In this document: piece by piece, positions 1 through 7,236 of the stretch
Position numbering within the stretch: the stretch's first letter is position 1
How the letters are laid out: every line of letters starts with the position of its first letter
Assembly: GCA_030151165.1 (NCBI GenBank)
Contig: JASLEM010000236.1
Coordinates: 1 to 11,727, forward strand
Direction: 5' to 3'
From: Burkholderiaceae bacterium
GTDB lineage: Bacteria; Pseudomonadota; Gammaproteobacteria; Burkholderiales; Burkholderiaceae
Length of the DNA stretch: 11,727 nt
Notes under the pieces: model-generated
Told to the model about the DNA's origin: nothing
The model's input: the letters and a program-made list of their open reading frames with translations, nothing else
Databases searched by the model: none
Program-made: the position numbers and the translations under genes

Positions 1-2517
1 CTTCAGCACGCCGTCGCCCTGGCAGCTCTCGCAGCGGCCGCCCGACACGTTGAAGCTGAAGCGCCCCGGCCCGTAGCCGCGCTCGCGCGCCGCCGGCACC
101 TCGGCGAACAGCTCGCGGATCGGCGTGAACAGGCCCGTGTACGTGGCCGGGTTGGAGCGCGGGGTGCGGCCGATCGGGCTCTGGTCGACGTTGATGACCT
201 TGTCGAACGCCTCCAGGCCTTCCAGCGCGTCGTGCGGCGCGGCCTCGGCATGGCTGCCGTACAGCTCGCGCGCGACGGCGGTGTAGAGCGTGTCGTTGAC
301 CAGCGTCGACTTGCCCGAGCCCGACACGCCCGTCACGCACGTGAACAATCCGACCGGGATGTCGACCGTCACGTTCTTCAGGTTGTTGCCGTGCGCGCCG
401 CGCAGGCGCAGCCGCGGCGTGTCCTTCGGATCGGCATCCTCGAGCTCGGGGCGCCACGCGTGGCGCTGCTTCGGGATCGGGATGCTCATCGCGCGCGAGA
501 GGTACTGCCCCGTCAGCGACTCCGGGTTCGCCGCGACCTCGTCCGGCGTGCCCTGCGCGATGATCCGCCCGCCGTGCACGCCGGCGCCCGGGCCCATGTC
601 GATGCAGTACTCGGACGCGCGGATCATGTCCTCGTCGTGCTCGACGACCAGCACCGAGTTGCCGAGGTCGCGCAAGTGGCGCAGCGTCGCGATCAGGCGG
701 TCGTTGTCGCGCTGGTGCAGGCCGATCGACGGCTCGTCGAGCACGTACATCACGCCCGTCAGGCCGGAGCCGATCTGGGACGCGAGCCGGATGCGCTGCG
801 CCTCGCCGCCGGACAGCGTGTCCGCGCTGCGGTCGAGGCTCAGGTAGTTGAGCCCGACGTTGTTCAGGAACGTGAGGCGGCTGCGGATCTCGCGCACGAC
901 CTTGTCGGCGATGTCGGCGCGCGCGCCTTCGAGGTGCAGCTGCTCGAAGTAGCTCAGGCAGTCGGACAGCGTCGAATGCTCGATCTGGTAGATCGGCTTG
1001 CGGCGCTGCGCCTCGTCGCCGCCGGTGCCGACCAGGAACACGTGCCGCGCCTCGCGTCGCAGCCGCGTGCCGTGGCACGACGGGCAGGCGCGCGAGGCCT
1101 GGTAGCGCGCGAGATCCTCGCGCACGGCGGCGGAGTCGGTCTCGCGGAAGCGGCGCTCGAAGTTCGGCAGGATCCCCTCGAACGGATGCGAGCGCTTCAC
1201 CGCCGCCGCGCGCTTGCCCTTGGCGCCGCTCTCGGCCGCGTAGGTGAACTCGATGTCCTCCGCGCCGGAGCCGTTCAGCAGCACCTCGCGCGCGTGCTCG
1301 GGCAGCGACTCGAACGGCGCGTCGACATCGAAGCCGTAGTGCGCCGCGACGCTTTCGAGCATCGAGAACGTGTAGCCGTTGCGCCGATCCCAGCCCTTGA
1401 CCGCGCCGGCCGCGAGGCTCAGCGTCGGGAACGCGACCACGCGCTCCGGGTCGAACGCGATGACCTGGCCGAGGCCGTCGCAGCTCGGGCACGCGCCCAC
1501 CGGCGAGTTGAACGAGAACAGGCGCGGCTCGAGCTCGGGCAGCGAGTAGCTGCAGATCGGGCAGGCGAACTTGGCCGAGTAGAGATGCTCGGCGCCGGTG
1601 TCCATCTCGAGCGCCAGCGCGCGGCCGTCGGCGATGCGCAGCGCGGCCTCGAAGCTCTCGGCCAGGCGCTGGCGCGCGTCGCCGCGCGTCTTCAGGCGGT
1701 CGATCACGATGTCGATGTCGTGCTTCTCGGTCTTCTTCAGCGTGGGCAGCTCGCTCGCCTCGACGATCTGGCCGTCGACGCGGAAGCGCACGTAGCCCTG
1801 CGCCTGCATGTCGGCGAACAGCTCGAGGAACTCGCCCTTGCGGTCGCGCACGACCGGCGCGAGCACCATCAGCCTGGTTTCCTCGGGCAGCGCGAGCACG
1901 GCGTCGACCATCTGCGCGACGGGCGTCGCGGCCAGCGGGAGGTCGTGGTCGGGGCAGTAGGGCGTGCCGGCGCGCGCGAACAGCAGGCGCAGGTAGTCGT
2001 GGATCTCGGTGACCGTGCCGACCGTCGAGCGCGGGTTGTGGCTGGTGGCCTTCTGCTCGATCGAGATCGCCGGCGCGAGGCCCTCGATGACGTCGACGTC
2101 GGGCTTGTCCATCAGCTGCAGGAACTGGCGCGCGTAGGCCGAGAGGCTCTCGACGTAGCGGCGCTGGCCTTCGGCGTAGAGCGTGTCGAACGCGAGGCTC
2201 GACTTGCCCGAGCCCGACAGCCCGGTGATCACGACGAGCGAATGCTTCGGGATGTCGAGATCGATGTTCTTCAGGTTGTGCGTGCGCGCGCCGCGCACGC
2301 GGATCGCGTGGGCGTCCGGGCGCGGGACGCGGATCTCGTGCGACACCGGCGCCTCGACGCGGGGCGCGCGCGCCGCCTGCGCGAGATAGCGCCCGGCGCC
2401 TTCCTCGACGGCGAGCGCGGCCGGCGGCGCCGGCTTTGCGGCCGGGGCGACGGCTTCATCGGGCGACTTGGCGCGGGTCTTCCGGGCGGCGGGAGGGGGA
2501 GTCTTTGAAGTTGGCAT
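1..2517 (-). CDS. uvrA: UvrA, excinuclease ABC subunit A (C-terminus outside window)
   Basis: DNA-damage recognition ATPase of UvrABC nucleotide excision repair; cytoplasmic, acts as a dimer that loads UvrB on damaged DNA. The visible 839 codons read from ATG at 2517 without a break. Seen in order: Walker A GLSGSGKS at residues 99-106; a zinc-finger region with CPIC and CPSCDGLG from about residue 318; a CPSCHGTRL pair near 477; the ABC signature LSGGEAQR near 567 with Walker [11 protein letters not shown] near 590; a second Walker [10 protein letters not shown] near 734; and the start of the last zinc finger, CESCQGDG, near 829. The final 100-odd residues, with the second signature and Walker B, lie beyond the left edge. 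The conserved start region ([13 protein letters not shown]) begins only at residue 72, so this protein carries about 70 extra Ala/Pro-rich residues compared with E. coli UvrA. No good Shine-Dalgarno or LexA box was found upstream. The family assignment is very secure; the exact start is less so. Confidence 0.97.
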   Translation of the reverse strand, partial: MPTSKTPPPAARKTRAKSPDEAVAPAAKPAPPAALAVEEGAGRYLAQAARAPRVEAPVSHEIRVPRPDAHAIRVRGARTHNLKNIDLDIPKHSLVVITGLSGSGKSSLAFDTLYAEGQRRYVESLSAYARQFLQLMDKPDVDVIEGLAPAISIEQKATSHNPRSTVGTVTEIHDYLRLLFARAGTPYCPDHDLPLAATPVAQMVDAVLALPEETRLMVLAPVVRDRKGEFLELFADMQAQGYVRFRVDGQIVEASELPTLKKTEKHDIDIVIDRLKTRGDARQRLAESFEAALRIADGRALALEMDTGAEHLYSAKFACPICSYSLPELEPRLFSFNSPVGACPSCDGLGQVIAFDPERVVAFPTLSLAAGAVKGWDRRNGYTFSMLESVAAHYGFDVDAPFESLPEHAREVLLNGSGAEDIEFTYAAESGAKGKRAAAVKRSHPFEGILPNFERRFRETDSAAVREDLARYQASRACPSCHGTRLRREARHVFLVGTGGDEAQRRKPIYQIEHSTLSDCLSYFEQLHLEGARADIADKVVREIRSRLTFLNNVGLNYLSLDRSADTLSGGEAQRIRLASQIGSGLTGVMYVLDEPSIGLHQRDNDRLIATLRHLRDLGNSVLVVEHDEDMIRASEYCIDMGPGAGVHGGRIIAQGTPDEVAANPESLTGQYLSRAMSIPIPKQRHAWRPELEDADPKDTPRLRLRGAHGNNLKNVTVDIPVGLFTCVTGVSGSGKSTLVNDTLYTAVARELYGSHAEAAPHDALEGLEAFDKVINVDQSPIGRTPRSNPATYTGLFTPIRELFAEVPAARERGYGPGRFSFNVSGGRCESCQGDGVLK

Positions 2518-2614
2518 GGGATGCGGCGGGCAACCGACCATGATAAACAAGCCGTCAAGCCCTTGCAGCCGTCGCCGGCCGTGGCATGGCCAACGCGCGC
2601 GAAACCGCACCGGA

Positions 2615-2632
2615 CGGGCCGGAATCGGCCCG
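2615..2632. repeat. 7-bp inverted repeat, uvrA/cluster intergenic
   Basis: CGGGCCG (2615-2621), loop GAAT, CGGCCCG (2626-2632). The match is perfect and the loop is four bases. No T-tract follows on either strand, so it is not an obvious terminator. It could be a protein-binding palindrome or chance in GC-rich DNA. Confidence 0.4.
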
Positions 2633-2697
2633 GCGCGGCAAATCGGGCGGAAATCGCGACGAATGCGCGGCAGTGATTTCGCGGGCGGCCGGAACAT

Positions 2698-2716
2698 GGT
2701 GGACATCCGATCCACC
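2698..2716 (+). repeat. 6-bp hairpin just upstream of the cluster
   Basis: GGTGGA (2698-2703), loop CATCCGA, TCCACC (2711-2716), followed by TCGTCTTTCCC. It ends 23 bases before the first start codon of the cluster, so it would probably lie in the 5' leader. The stem is short and the role is unknown. Confidence 0.35.
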
Positions 2717-2739
2717 TCGTCTTTCCCGAGCCGCCCGAC

Positions 2740-3150
2740 ATGCTTCACTTCGACGCCACCCAGATGGCCACGATCACCCAGGCGCACTTCTTCCAGCGCG
2801 TCGCCGAGTTCGTGCGCGAGCAGAGCCCCGTCGCCGCGTTCCGCGACGCCGCGCTCGACAAGCCGCTGCGCACCTCGCTGTGGCTGCCGCACTGGCCCGC
2901 GCTGCGCGACGCGTCCGAGCACGACGCCGCGCTGTTCATGTGCTTCCTGCTCGCGTGCGGGATGCTGCGCATCGACGTCGGTCGCGCCGCCGCCGCGGTG
3001 CGCCAGGCCACGCAGCCGGAGATGAGCATGAAGCTGTTCCTCTCCGAGCGCGGGCTGCTGCGGTTCTCCGCGTTCGACCTGCCGCACCTGACCAAGCCGG
3101 CCCTGTCGGGCGACTCGGGCGACTCGGGCGACGCGGGCGAGGCGGCCTGA
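2740..3150 (+). CDS. Hypothetical protein, first gene of the lipase cluster
   Basis: 136-aa protein that I do not recognise. It has no signal peptide or clear membrane segment. It looks like a compact, mostly helical soluble domain at residues 10-118, rich in aromatic residues ([32 protein letters not shown]). This is followed by a low-complexity acidic tail of Ser-Gly-Asp units (123-132). The ATG at 2740 is used; an in-frame ATG at 2764 would give MATITQ and may fit the domain edge better, and neither has a strong ribosome-binding site. The stop codon TGA is separated by one base from the ATG of the lipase gene, so the two are almost certainly co-transcribed and translationally coupled. Position alone suggests a chaperone, adaptor or immunity role for the lipase; this is inference. 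It is probably a real gene, given its coupling and ordinary protein-like composition. Confidence 0.75.
   Translation: MLHFDATQMATITQAHFFQRVAEFVREQSPVAAFRDAALDKPLRTSLWLPHWPALRDASEHDAALFMCFLLACGMLRIDVGRAAAAVRQATQPEMSMKLFLSERGLLRFSAFDLPHLTKPALSGDSGDSGDAGEAA
3106..3141 (+). repeat. Four 9-base tandem units (Ser-Gly-Asp tail)
   Basis: Three exact copies of TCGGGCGAC (3106-3132) and a fourth diverged copy GCGGGCGAG (3133-3141). They encode the acidic SGD-type tail of the 136-aa protein. The GAGG at 3139-3142, overlapping the last unit, is the likely ribosome-binding site of the next gene. Units of nine bases keep the frame if the copy number changes. Confidence 0.8.
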
Positions 3151-3151
3151 G

Positions 3152-4399
3152 ATGGGCGCCGCCGCGTTCTCGCGCGCGTCGTCGCCCGGCGCGCGCACGT
3201 GCTGTCCCGAGTGCTGCAAGACCGATCGCGCGGACGACGACAGCCTGTCGCGTGCGAGCGTGATCCGCATCAAGTCGCTGACCGGCCAGAAGATCGCGCC
3301 GGACGCCCCGGCCGGCGTGGCCGGCCCGACCTGCGGCAACGATGCGACGCCCTGCGAAGCCAAGGCCTGCAAGCTCGCGCCTGTCCTGCAGCGGTTCAAC
3401 CGCTACCGCGAAGCCTTGCCGTTCGCACGCGCCGCGGCCGACCTCAACGAGCTCGGCGACGCGCCCGGCGACACGCCGTCGACGAAGCCCTGCCTCACGC
3501 GCCTGCCCGTCGACGCCGATGGCCTCGACAAGTCGCTGGGCCTGCCGGCCGGCAGCCTGCACGACGAAGACCTGCGCAACGACCAGACCGGCTTCCGCGC
3601 GGCGATGTACCGCGACGAATCCACCGGCCAGCTGATCCTCGTGCCACGCGACACCCAGCCCGACAGCCTCGTCGACTGGCAGACCAACACGCGCAACGGC
3701 AGCGGCGAGGACACGAAGCAGTACGCCGCCATGCGGCAGCTGACGGGCACGCTGTCGCAGAAGGGCGTCGACTTCGACATCGCCGGCTATTCCAAGGGCG
3801 CCGGCCTCGCGCAGGAAGGCGGCCTGCTGAGCGACGGCCAGGTGCGGCTGTTCAATGCGGCGGGGCTGCCGGACGCCTCGCTCGCGCGCACGGGCGCGCA
3901 GGACTTCGATTCGCTGGTCTCGCGCACGAAGGCCTTCAGCACGCAGGGCGACTTCATCACCTTCATGACGCAGACGACCGACCCCGCGCAGCAGATCACC
4001 AACGCGCGGTTCCTGCGGCGGGAGTTGGCCGGCGAAGGGCCCGGCCTGAACCCGATCGACATCAAGGTGCGGAACCCGGCGATGCGCGGCCAGCCCGACC
4101 CCGACTTCGACGACGACAAGACGTGGTACCTCGGCGAGCTCGATGCCCGCATCAACGACATGCAGCGCGCGTTCGACGACGGCCTGCCGATCGCCGGCTT
4201 TCCGCCCGTGCGAGCGCCGCAGGTCGAGACGATCAACGACAGCAGCAGCCTGCTCGGCCGCCTGCTGGGCGCCGGCAGCGACCAGCCGACGCTGGGCAAG
4301 CTCGCGCAGCACAAGATGGGCCAGGTGCTCGATTCGTTGGAGAGCAACGTCAAGCGCGATCGCGACAGCCTGCTCGACTTCGCCAGCACCTGCGGTTGA
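3152..4399 (+). CDS. Lipase-fold (alpha/beta hydrolase) protein, candidate antibacterial phospholipase effector
   Basis: 415-aa protein, probably a lipid or phospholipid esterase. Seen: [21 protein letters not shown] at about 148-168, followed by DSLVDWQTN, has the layout of the lipase strand and oxyanion loop (usually FRGT). The nucleophile elbow is GYSKG (212-216, Ser214), followed by a strand ending [14 protein letters not shown] carries a likely acid, Asp267, and [14 protein letters not shown] carries a likely catalytic His387 near the C-terminus. There is no signal peptide or membrane segment. The N-terminal 75 residues are Cys-rich: CCPECC at 17-22 and Cys61, 68 and 73. The start is ATG 3152, one base after the previous stop, with GAGG at 3139-3142. 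Downstream, 17 bases away, lies an exported ankyrin protein. An unsignalled lipase beside an exported partner suggests a type VI secretion-type effector with immunity (inference; no VgrG, PAAR or Hcp is in the window). Alternative: an intracellular esterase. Confidence 0.8.
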   Translation: MGAAAFSRASSPGARTCCPECCKTDRADDDSLSRASVIRIKSLTGQKIAPDAPAGVAGPTCGNDATPCEAKACKLAPVLQRFNRYREALPFARAAADLNELGDAPGDTPSTKPCLTRLPVDADGLDKSLGLPAGSLHDEDLRNDQTGFRAAMYRDESTGQLILVPRDTQPDSLVDWQTNTRNGSGEDTKQYAAMRQLTGTLSQKGVDFDIAGYSKGAGLAQEGGLLSDGQVRLFNAAGLPDASLARTGAQDFDSLVSRTKAFSTQGDFITFMTQTTDPAQQITNARFLRRELAGEGPGLNPIDIKVRNPAMRGQPDPDFDDDKTWYLGELDARINDMQRAFDDGLPIAGFPPVRAPQVETINDSSSLLGRLLGAGSDQPTLGKLAQHKMGQVLDSLESNVKRDRDSLLDFASTCG

Positions 4400-4404
4400 A
4401 CGCC

Positions 4405-4409
4405 AGGAG
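4405..4409 (+). promoter_or_regulatory. Ribosome-binding site of the ankyrin gene
   Basis: AGGAG, seven bases before ATG 4417. It is the clearest Shine-Dalgarno in the cluster. It supports the upstream ATG over the in-frame ATG at 4441. Confidence 0.7.
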
Positions 4410-4416
4410 CCCACAC

Positions 4417-5250
4417 ATGAAGAAGACCACGTTCGACTCGATGTCGCGCAAGGCGGGCGCTCGATTCCCGCGGCAGGTGGCACGCGCCGCGCTGGCAGCG
4501 GCGCTCGTGCTCGCCTTCGCATCTGCTTTTCCCGCCGCGCACGCGCAGGCATCCTCTTCGACAGGATCGATCATGAATTCCATCGGCAACAGCTTCTTCT
4601 CGGACGGCGTGCAGCACGCGCTCGAAAGCGCGATCCGTCTCGACGACGCGGGCGCGATCTCCGCCGCGCTCGCGGCCGGCGCGGAGGTCGACGCGCGCGG
4701 CCTGCACGACGTCACGCCGCTGATGGTCGCCGTGGACCGTCAACGCCCGCGCGCGGTCGACGCACTGCTGCGCGCCGGCGCCGACCCGAACCTGCTCGCG
4801 GCCGACGGCAGCGGCGCGGTCGGCCTCGCGGTCGGCAACGTCCACGCGCAGCCCGCCGGCCGCCGGATCCTGGAGTCGGTCGTCCGCGCGGGCGGCCATC
4901 CCGACACGCGCCAACCCGATCGCGATCCGGTCATCATGCGCTTCGTCGTCGACCACGACTGCGATGGCCTCCGGCTGATGAAGTCGCTGGGAGCGAACCT
5001 CGACATCCTCGATCGGGCGCGCGACCCGCTCATCACCAAGGCCGCGGTGGGCAACGACTGGGACGTCGTCTGGTGCCTGATCGAGCTCGGCGCCCGCTAC
5101 GACTACGAGGACGGCTCGAGCCGCCTGCCGCTCAGCGAGTCGCTCGCGCGCAGGACGCCGGCGCGGGACTCACCGCTCTATCCGTACAAGGTGAAGGTCT
5201 GGCAGCTGATGAAGGATCGGGGCCTGCCCGTGCGGGCGCTGCTGCCATGA
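4417..5250 (+). CDS. Exported ankyrin-repeat protein, candidate immunity to the upstream lipase
   Basis: 277-aa protein. The N-terminus is a Sec signal peptide: basic residues in 1-23, a hydrophobic core ALAAALVLAFASA around 25-37, and a likely signal peptidase I site AHA-QA at 43/44. No lipobox Cys is seen, so the mature protein is probably soluble in the periplasm. Residues 66-230 carry about four ankyrin-like units with the usual ALLRAGADPN pattern. One is DDAGAISAALAAGAEVDARG; another is TPLMVAVDRQRPRAVDALLRAGADPN; the later ones are weaker (ILESVVRAGGHPDTR, LMKSLGANLDILD, CLIELGARYDYED). Ankyrin units bind other proteins. Lying 17 bases after the lipase stop, it is best explained as a periplasmic binder and neutraliser of that lipase (inference). 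Its stop lies 26 bases from that of the convergent GST gene, with no terminator hairpin between. Confidence 0.85.
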   Translation: MKKTTFDSMSRKAGARFPRQVARAALAAALVLAFASAFPAAHAQASSSTGSIMNSIGNSFFSDGVQHALESAIRLDDAGAISAALAAGAEVDARGLHDVTPLMVAVDRQRPRAVDALLRAGADPNLLAADGSGAVGLAVGNVHAQPAGRRILESVVRAGGHPDTRQPDRDPVIMRFVVDHDCDGLRLMKSLGANLDILDRARDPLITKAAVGNDWDVVWCLIELGARYDYEDGSSRLPLSESLARRTPARDSPLYPYKVKVWQLMKDRGLPVRALLP

Positions 5251-5276
5251 GCGCGGCTGCTCGCGTCACCGCCCCA

Positions 5277-5936
5277 TCACGCCGTCTTCATCCGGCTGCC
5301 TGCCGCCTGCTCCGCCTTGCGGTCTGCCGTCACGCGTTGCGCGCTCGGACGTTGTTCGACAAGCTTGATGTAGCTCTTCCAGTCGATGCCGACCGCCTGC
5401 AGCGCGTCCGCGCCGTAGATGACCTTCGAAGTCATCGCGACCAGCGGCAGGCTCACATAGGCGGCGCAGTCGGCGAGCGTGAACTGGTCGCCGGCGAGGT
5501 AGGGCGAGAATCGCGCGAGGCGCTGGAAGGCGGCGACGTTGCGCGTCAACAGCTTCTGGATGCGGGCCTTGTTGCCGTCGCTGACGGTGCCGCCGAAGAA
5601 CGCGGCGCCGTACAGCTCGCGCACGACGAGCTCGAGATGCAGCTCGACGAACGTCACGAGCTCGCGCACCTTCGCCTGCTCCCACGGATCGGCCGGCAAC
5701 AGCCGCGGTTCGGGCTGCAGCGCCTCGAGGTATTCGACGATCACCTCGCTCTCGCACAGCGAGCCGCGCTCGGTGCGGATGAACGGCACCTTGCCGAGCG
5801 GCGAGCACATCAGCGTCTCTTCGTTCTCGAGGCCGGTCGGGCAGTGCTCCTCCGAGAACGGGATGCCTTTCTCGAGCAGCACCATCTTGACCTTGTTGTA
5901 GTAGTTCGAGAGCGAGAAGCCGCTGAGCGTGATCAT
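5277..5936 (-). CDS. Glutathione S-transferase family protein
   Basis: 219 aa, the normal length for a cytosolic GST. The N-terminal thioredoxin-like domain (1-75) has LSNYYNKVKMVLLEKG, a cis-proline at KVPFI (Pro51), and the glutathione-binding pair Glu62-Ser63 in CESEVIVEYLE. The C-terminal helical domain has the N-capping box TLADCAAY at 153-160 (Thr153, Asp156). The active-site hydroxyl is probably Ser8 or Ser10. Such enzymes conjugate or reduce electrophiles with glutathione; the substrate cannot be read from the sequence. It lies 78 bases downstream of the rhomboid gene on the same strand and may have its own promoter: a minus-strand TAGACT at 5969-5964 resembles a -10, but no good -35 is present. 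The ribosome-binding site is weak. Confidence 0.93.
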   Translation of the reverse strand: MITLSGFSLSNYYNKVKMVLLEKGIPFSEEHCPTGLENEETLMCSPLGKVPFIRTERGSLCESEVIVEYLEALQPEPRLLPADPWEQAKVRELVTFVELHLELVVRELYGAAFFGGTVSDGNKARIQKLLTRNVAAFQRLARFSPYLAGDQFTLADCAAYVSLPLVAMTSKVIYGADALQAVGIDWKSYIKLVEQRPSAQRVTADRKAEQAAGSRMKTA

Positions 5937-6014
5937 GGTGTGCGGGAGAGACGGGGTGTGCCGAGTCTACGGCGGGTCGGCGCGCGCGGATGCCGCTTGC
6001 GCGACAGCGGGCGC

Positions 6015-6860
6015 TCAGGCCGCGGGGCGTCGCGGCATCAGCGCCGCCCACCACGTGACCAGGCCCCACGCGATCGCGCCGGCCGTGATGCCGCAGGCGT
6101 GCGCGAGCGGCGCCACCTGGATGCCCAGCGTCGCGCTCGGCCGCAGCGTGATGTCCCACGGCGTTTCCATCAACACCTTCGCGATCGTGCCGGCGACGAT
6201 CGCCGCGCCGATCCAGCGGTGGCGCGTGGCCTGGGCGGGGGTGAGCGCGGGGTCGGGCACCGCCTCGAAGGTCGAGACGGGCAAGGCCGTGTGGACCGAC
6301 GACAGTTCCTCGAGGCTGGTCATCGCCCACGGCCCTTCCGTGATGCGCGAGGGTTCGATCAGCGACGCCTTGGTCGCGACGAAGCCGGACTCCGGGCGCA
6401 CGACGGTGGCCGGGTCGGGCTTCGCCCGCCGCGGCCACATCAGCGTCAGCCCGAGCACGATCACGCCGGCGTGGAGCACGCCCGACAGGCCGCCGTAGTA
6501 CGGCAGCGCCTTCAGCATCATCGCGCTGTCGGGCAACACCATCAGGCCCTGCGTCAGCGGCCATGCGACGAACCAGGCCACGGCGGCCGCGGCCGGCGCG
6601 CGCGCGCGCCAGCCGACGGCGCCGACGACCAGCGCGCCCGCGAGGTTCACCGCGAGGTGCGGGCGGCTCCAGTGCACCCAGGCGCTCGTCCACAGCCGCC
6701 AGGGTTCCTGCAGGTCCTGGCCGGGGCGCCAGTCGAGCGCGCGAGTCCAGTCGGTCGAGTCGTGCAGCCCGCCGCCGAGCCCGACGACGATCGCGCCGGC
6801 GCACAACAACGCTGTCATCCAGAGCCAGGCGACGCCGTCGCCGGCGAGCGCGCGCCTCAC
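6015..6860 (-). CDS. rrtA: Rhombosortase-like rhomboid serine protease
   Basis: Intramembrane serine protease of the rhombosortase type, a family known to process exported proteins carrying a C-terminal GlyGly-CTERM tail. About six membrane segments are visible. WRLWTSAWVHWSRPHLAVN (54-72) is the conserved His/Asn region. YYGGLSGVLHAG carries catalytic Ser126, and PLAHACGITAG carries catalytic His254. I chose GTG at 6860 (MRRALAGDGVAWLWM...), which puts basic residues before the first membrane segment and has AGG eight bases upstream; ATG 6818 is the next option. The predicted 281 aa is longer than typical rhombosortases (roughly 200) because about 75 hydrophilic residues (142-215) sit between the Ser-bearing and His-bearing parts. 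No GlyGly-CTERM substrate was seen in the window. Family confidence is high for rhomboid and good for rhombosortase. Confidence 0.87.
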   Translation of the reverse strand: MRRALAGDGVAWLWMTALLCAGAIVVGLGGGLHDSTDWTRALDWRPGQDLQEPWRLWTSAWVHWSRPHLAVNLAGALVVGAVGWRARAPAAAAVAWFVAWPLTQGLMVLPDSAMMLKALPYYGGLSGVLHAGVIVLGLTLMWPRRAKPDPATVVRPESGFVATKASLIEPSRITEGPWAMTSLEELSSVHTALPVSTFEAVPDPALTPAQATRHRWIGAAIVAGTIAKVLMETPWDITLRPSATLGIQVAPLAHACGITAGAIAWGLVTWWAALMPRRPAA

Positions 6861-7236
6861 GACGGCGACCTCGCGCGGGCAATCGGCCTGGCGGTGCCGG
6901 AGGCGATCGACGCGGAGGACGTGCCGCGTGCCGACGCGACCCGCAGGCCGAAGGTCGGCCGCGCGCCGCGCGACGTGCGATGCGTCGAGCCGTGCGCCGC
7001 GCGCTTCGTCGGGGTTCGGCCAGGCGCGGCTCGGCGCGAGGCGAACGAGCGGAAGGCGGTGGGCAAGGGGGACGGCGGCGAGGCGAGGGGCATGAAGCGC
7101 GGGGAAGACGAGCGGTCGGCACGCACCCGGATCGGCGCCCGCGGGTGCGGTGCGCGCGAGCCGTCGCGTGCCGGTCGGCCGGACGACTCGCCGGCTCAGC
7201 GCATTCTCCGCCTTGCGTGGCGGCGATTCGCGTCTT
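6861..7236. other. 376-base region without a recognised gene
   Basis: This lies between glnE and the rhomboid gene. All frames give Arg/Ala/Ser/Pro-rich strings with no motif, membrane segment or signal peptide. A minus-strand open frame runs from GTG 7126 (or ATG 7093) to TGA 6857-6859. That TGA overlaps the GTG start of the rhomboid gene in a GTGA arrangement typical of translational coupling. Its composition (mostly Ser, Arg, Ala, Pro, Thr) is not convincing for a folded protein, so it is not called as a gene. No clear terminator follows glnE. Confidence 0.5.

Larger units (their letters stand above)
2518..2739. other. Divergent intergenic region between uvrA and the lipase cluster
   Basis: These 222 bases must hold the promoters of uvrA (leftward) and of the three-gene cluster (rightward). 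A possible minus-strand -10 hexamer TATCAT lies at 2545-2540, 22 bases before the uvrA ATG. No matching -35 lies at normal spacing: TTGACG at 2558-2553 is too close. No convincing plus-strand sigma-70 promoter and no CTGT-N8-ACAG LexA box was seen. Two small perfect inverted repeats are listed separately. Confidence 0.5.

Noticed and set aside
232..2508. 758-codon open frame antisense to uvrA
   Set aside because: The product is Arg/Ala/Asp/Val-rich low-complexity sequence lying wholly over uvrA; it is a by-product of high-GC codon use.
2540..2570. Sigma-70 promoter for uvrA (TTGACG with TATCAT)
   Set aside because: The spacing between the two hexamers is only about 7 bases; no -35 fits TATCAT at 16-18 bases.
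5251..5276. Bidirectional terminator between the ankyrin and GST genes
   Set aside because: The 26-base gap has no stem of useful length and no T-run.
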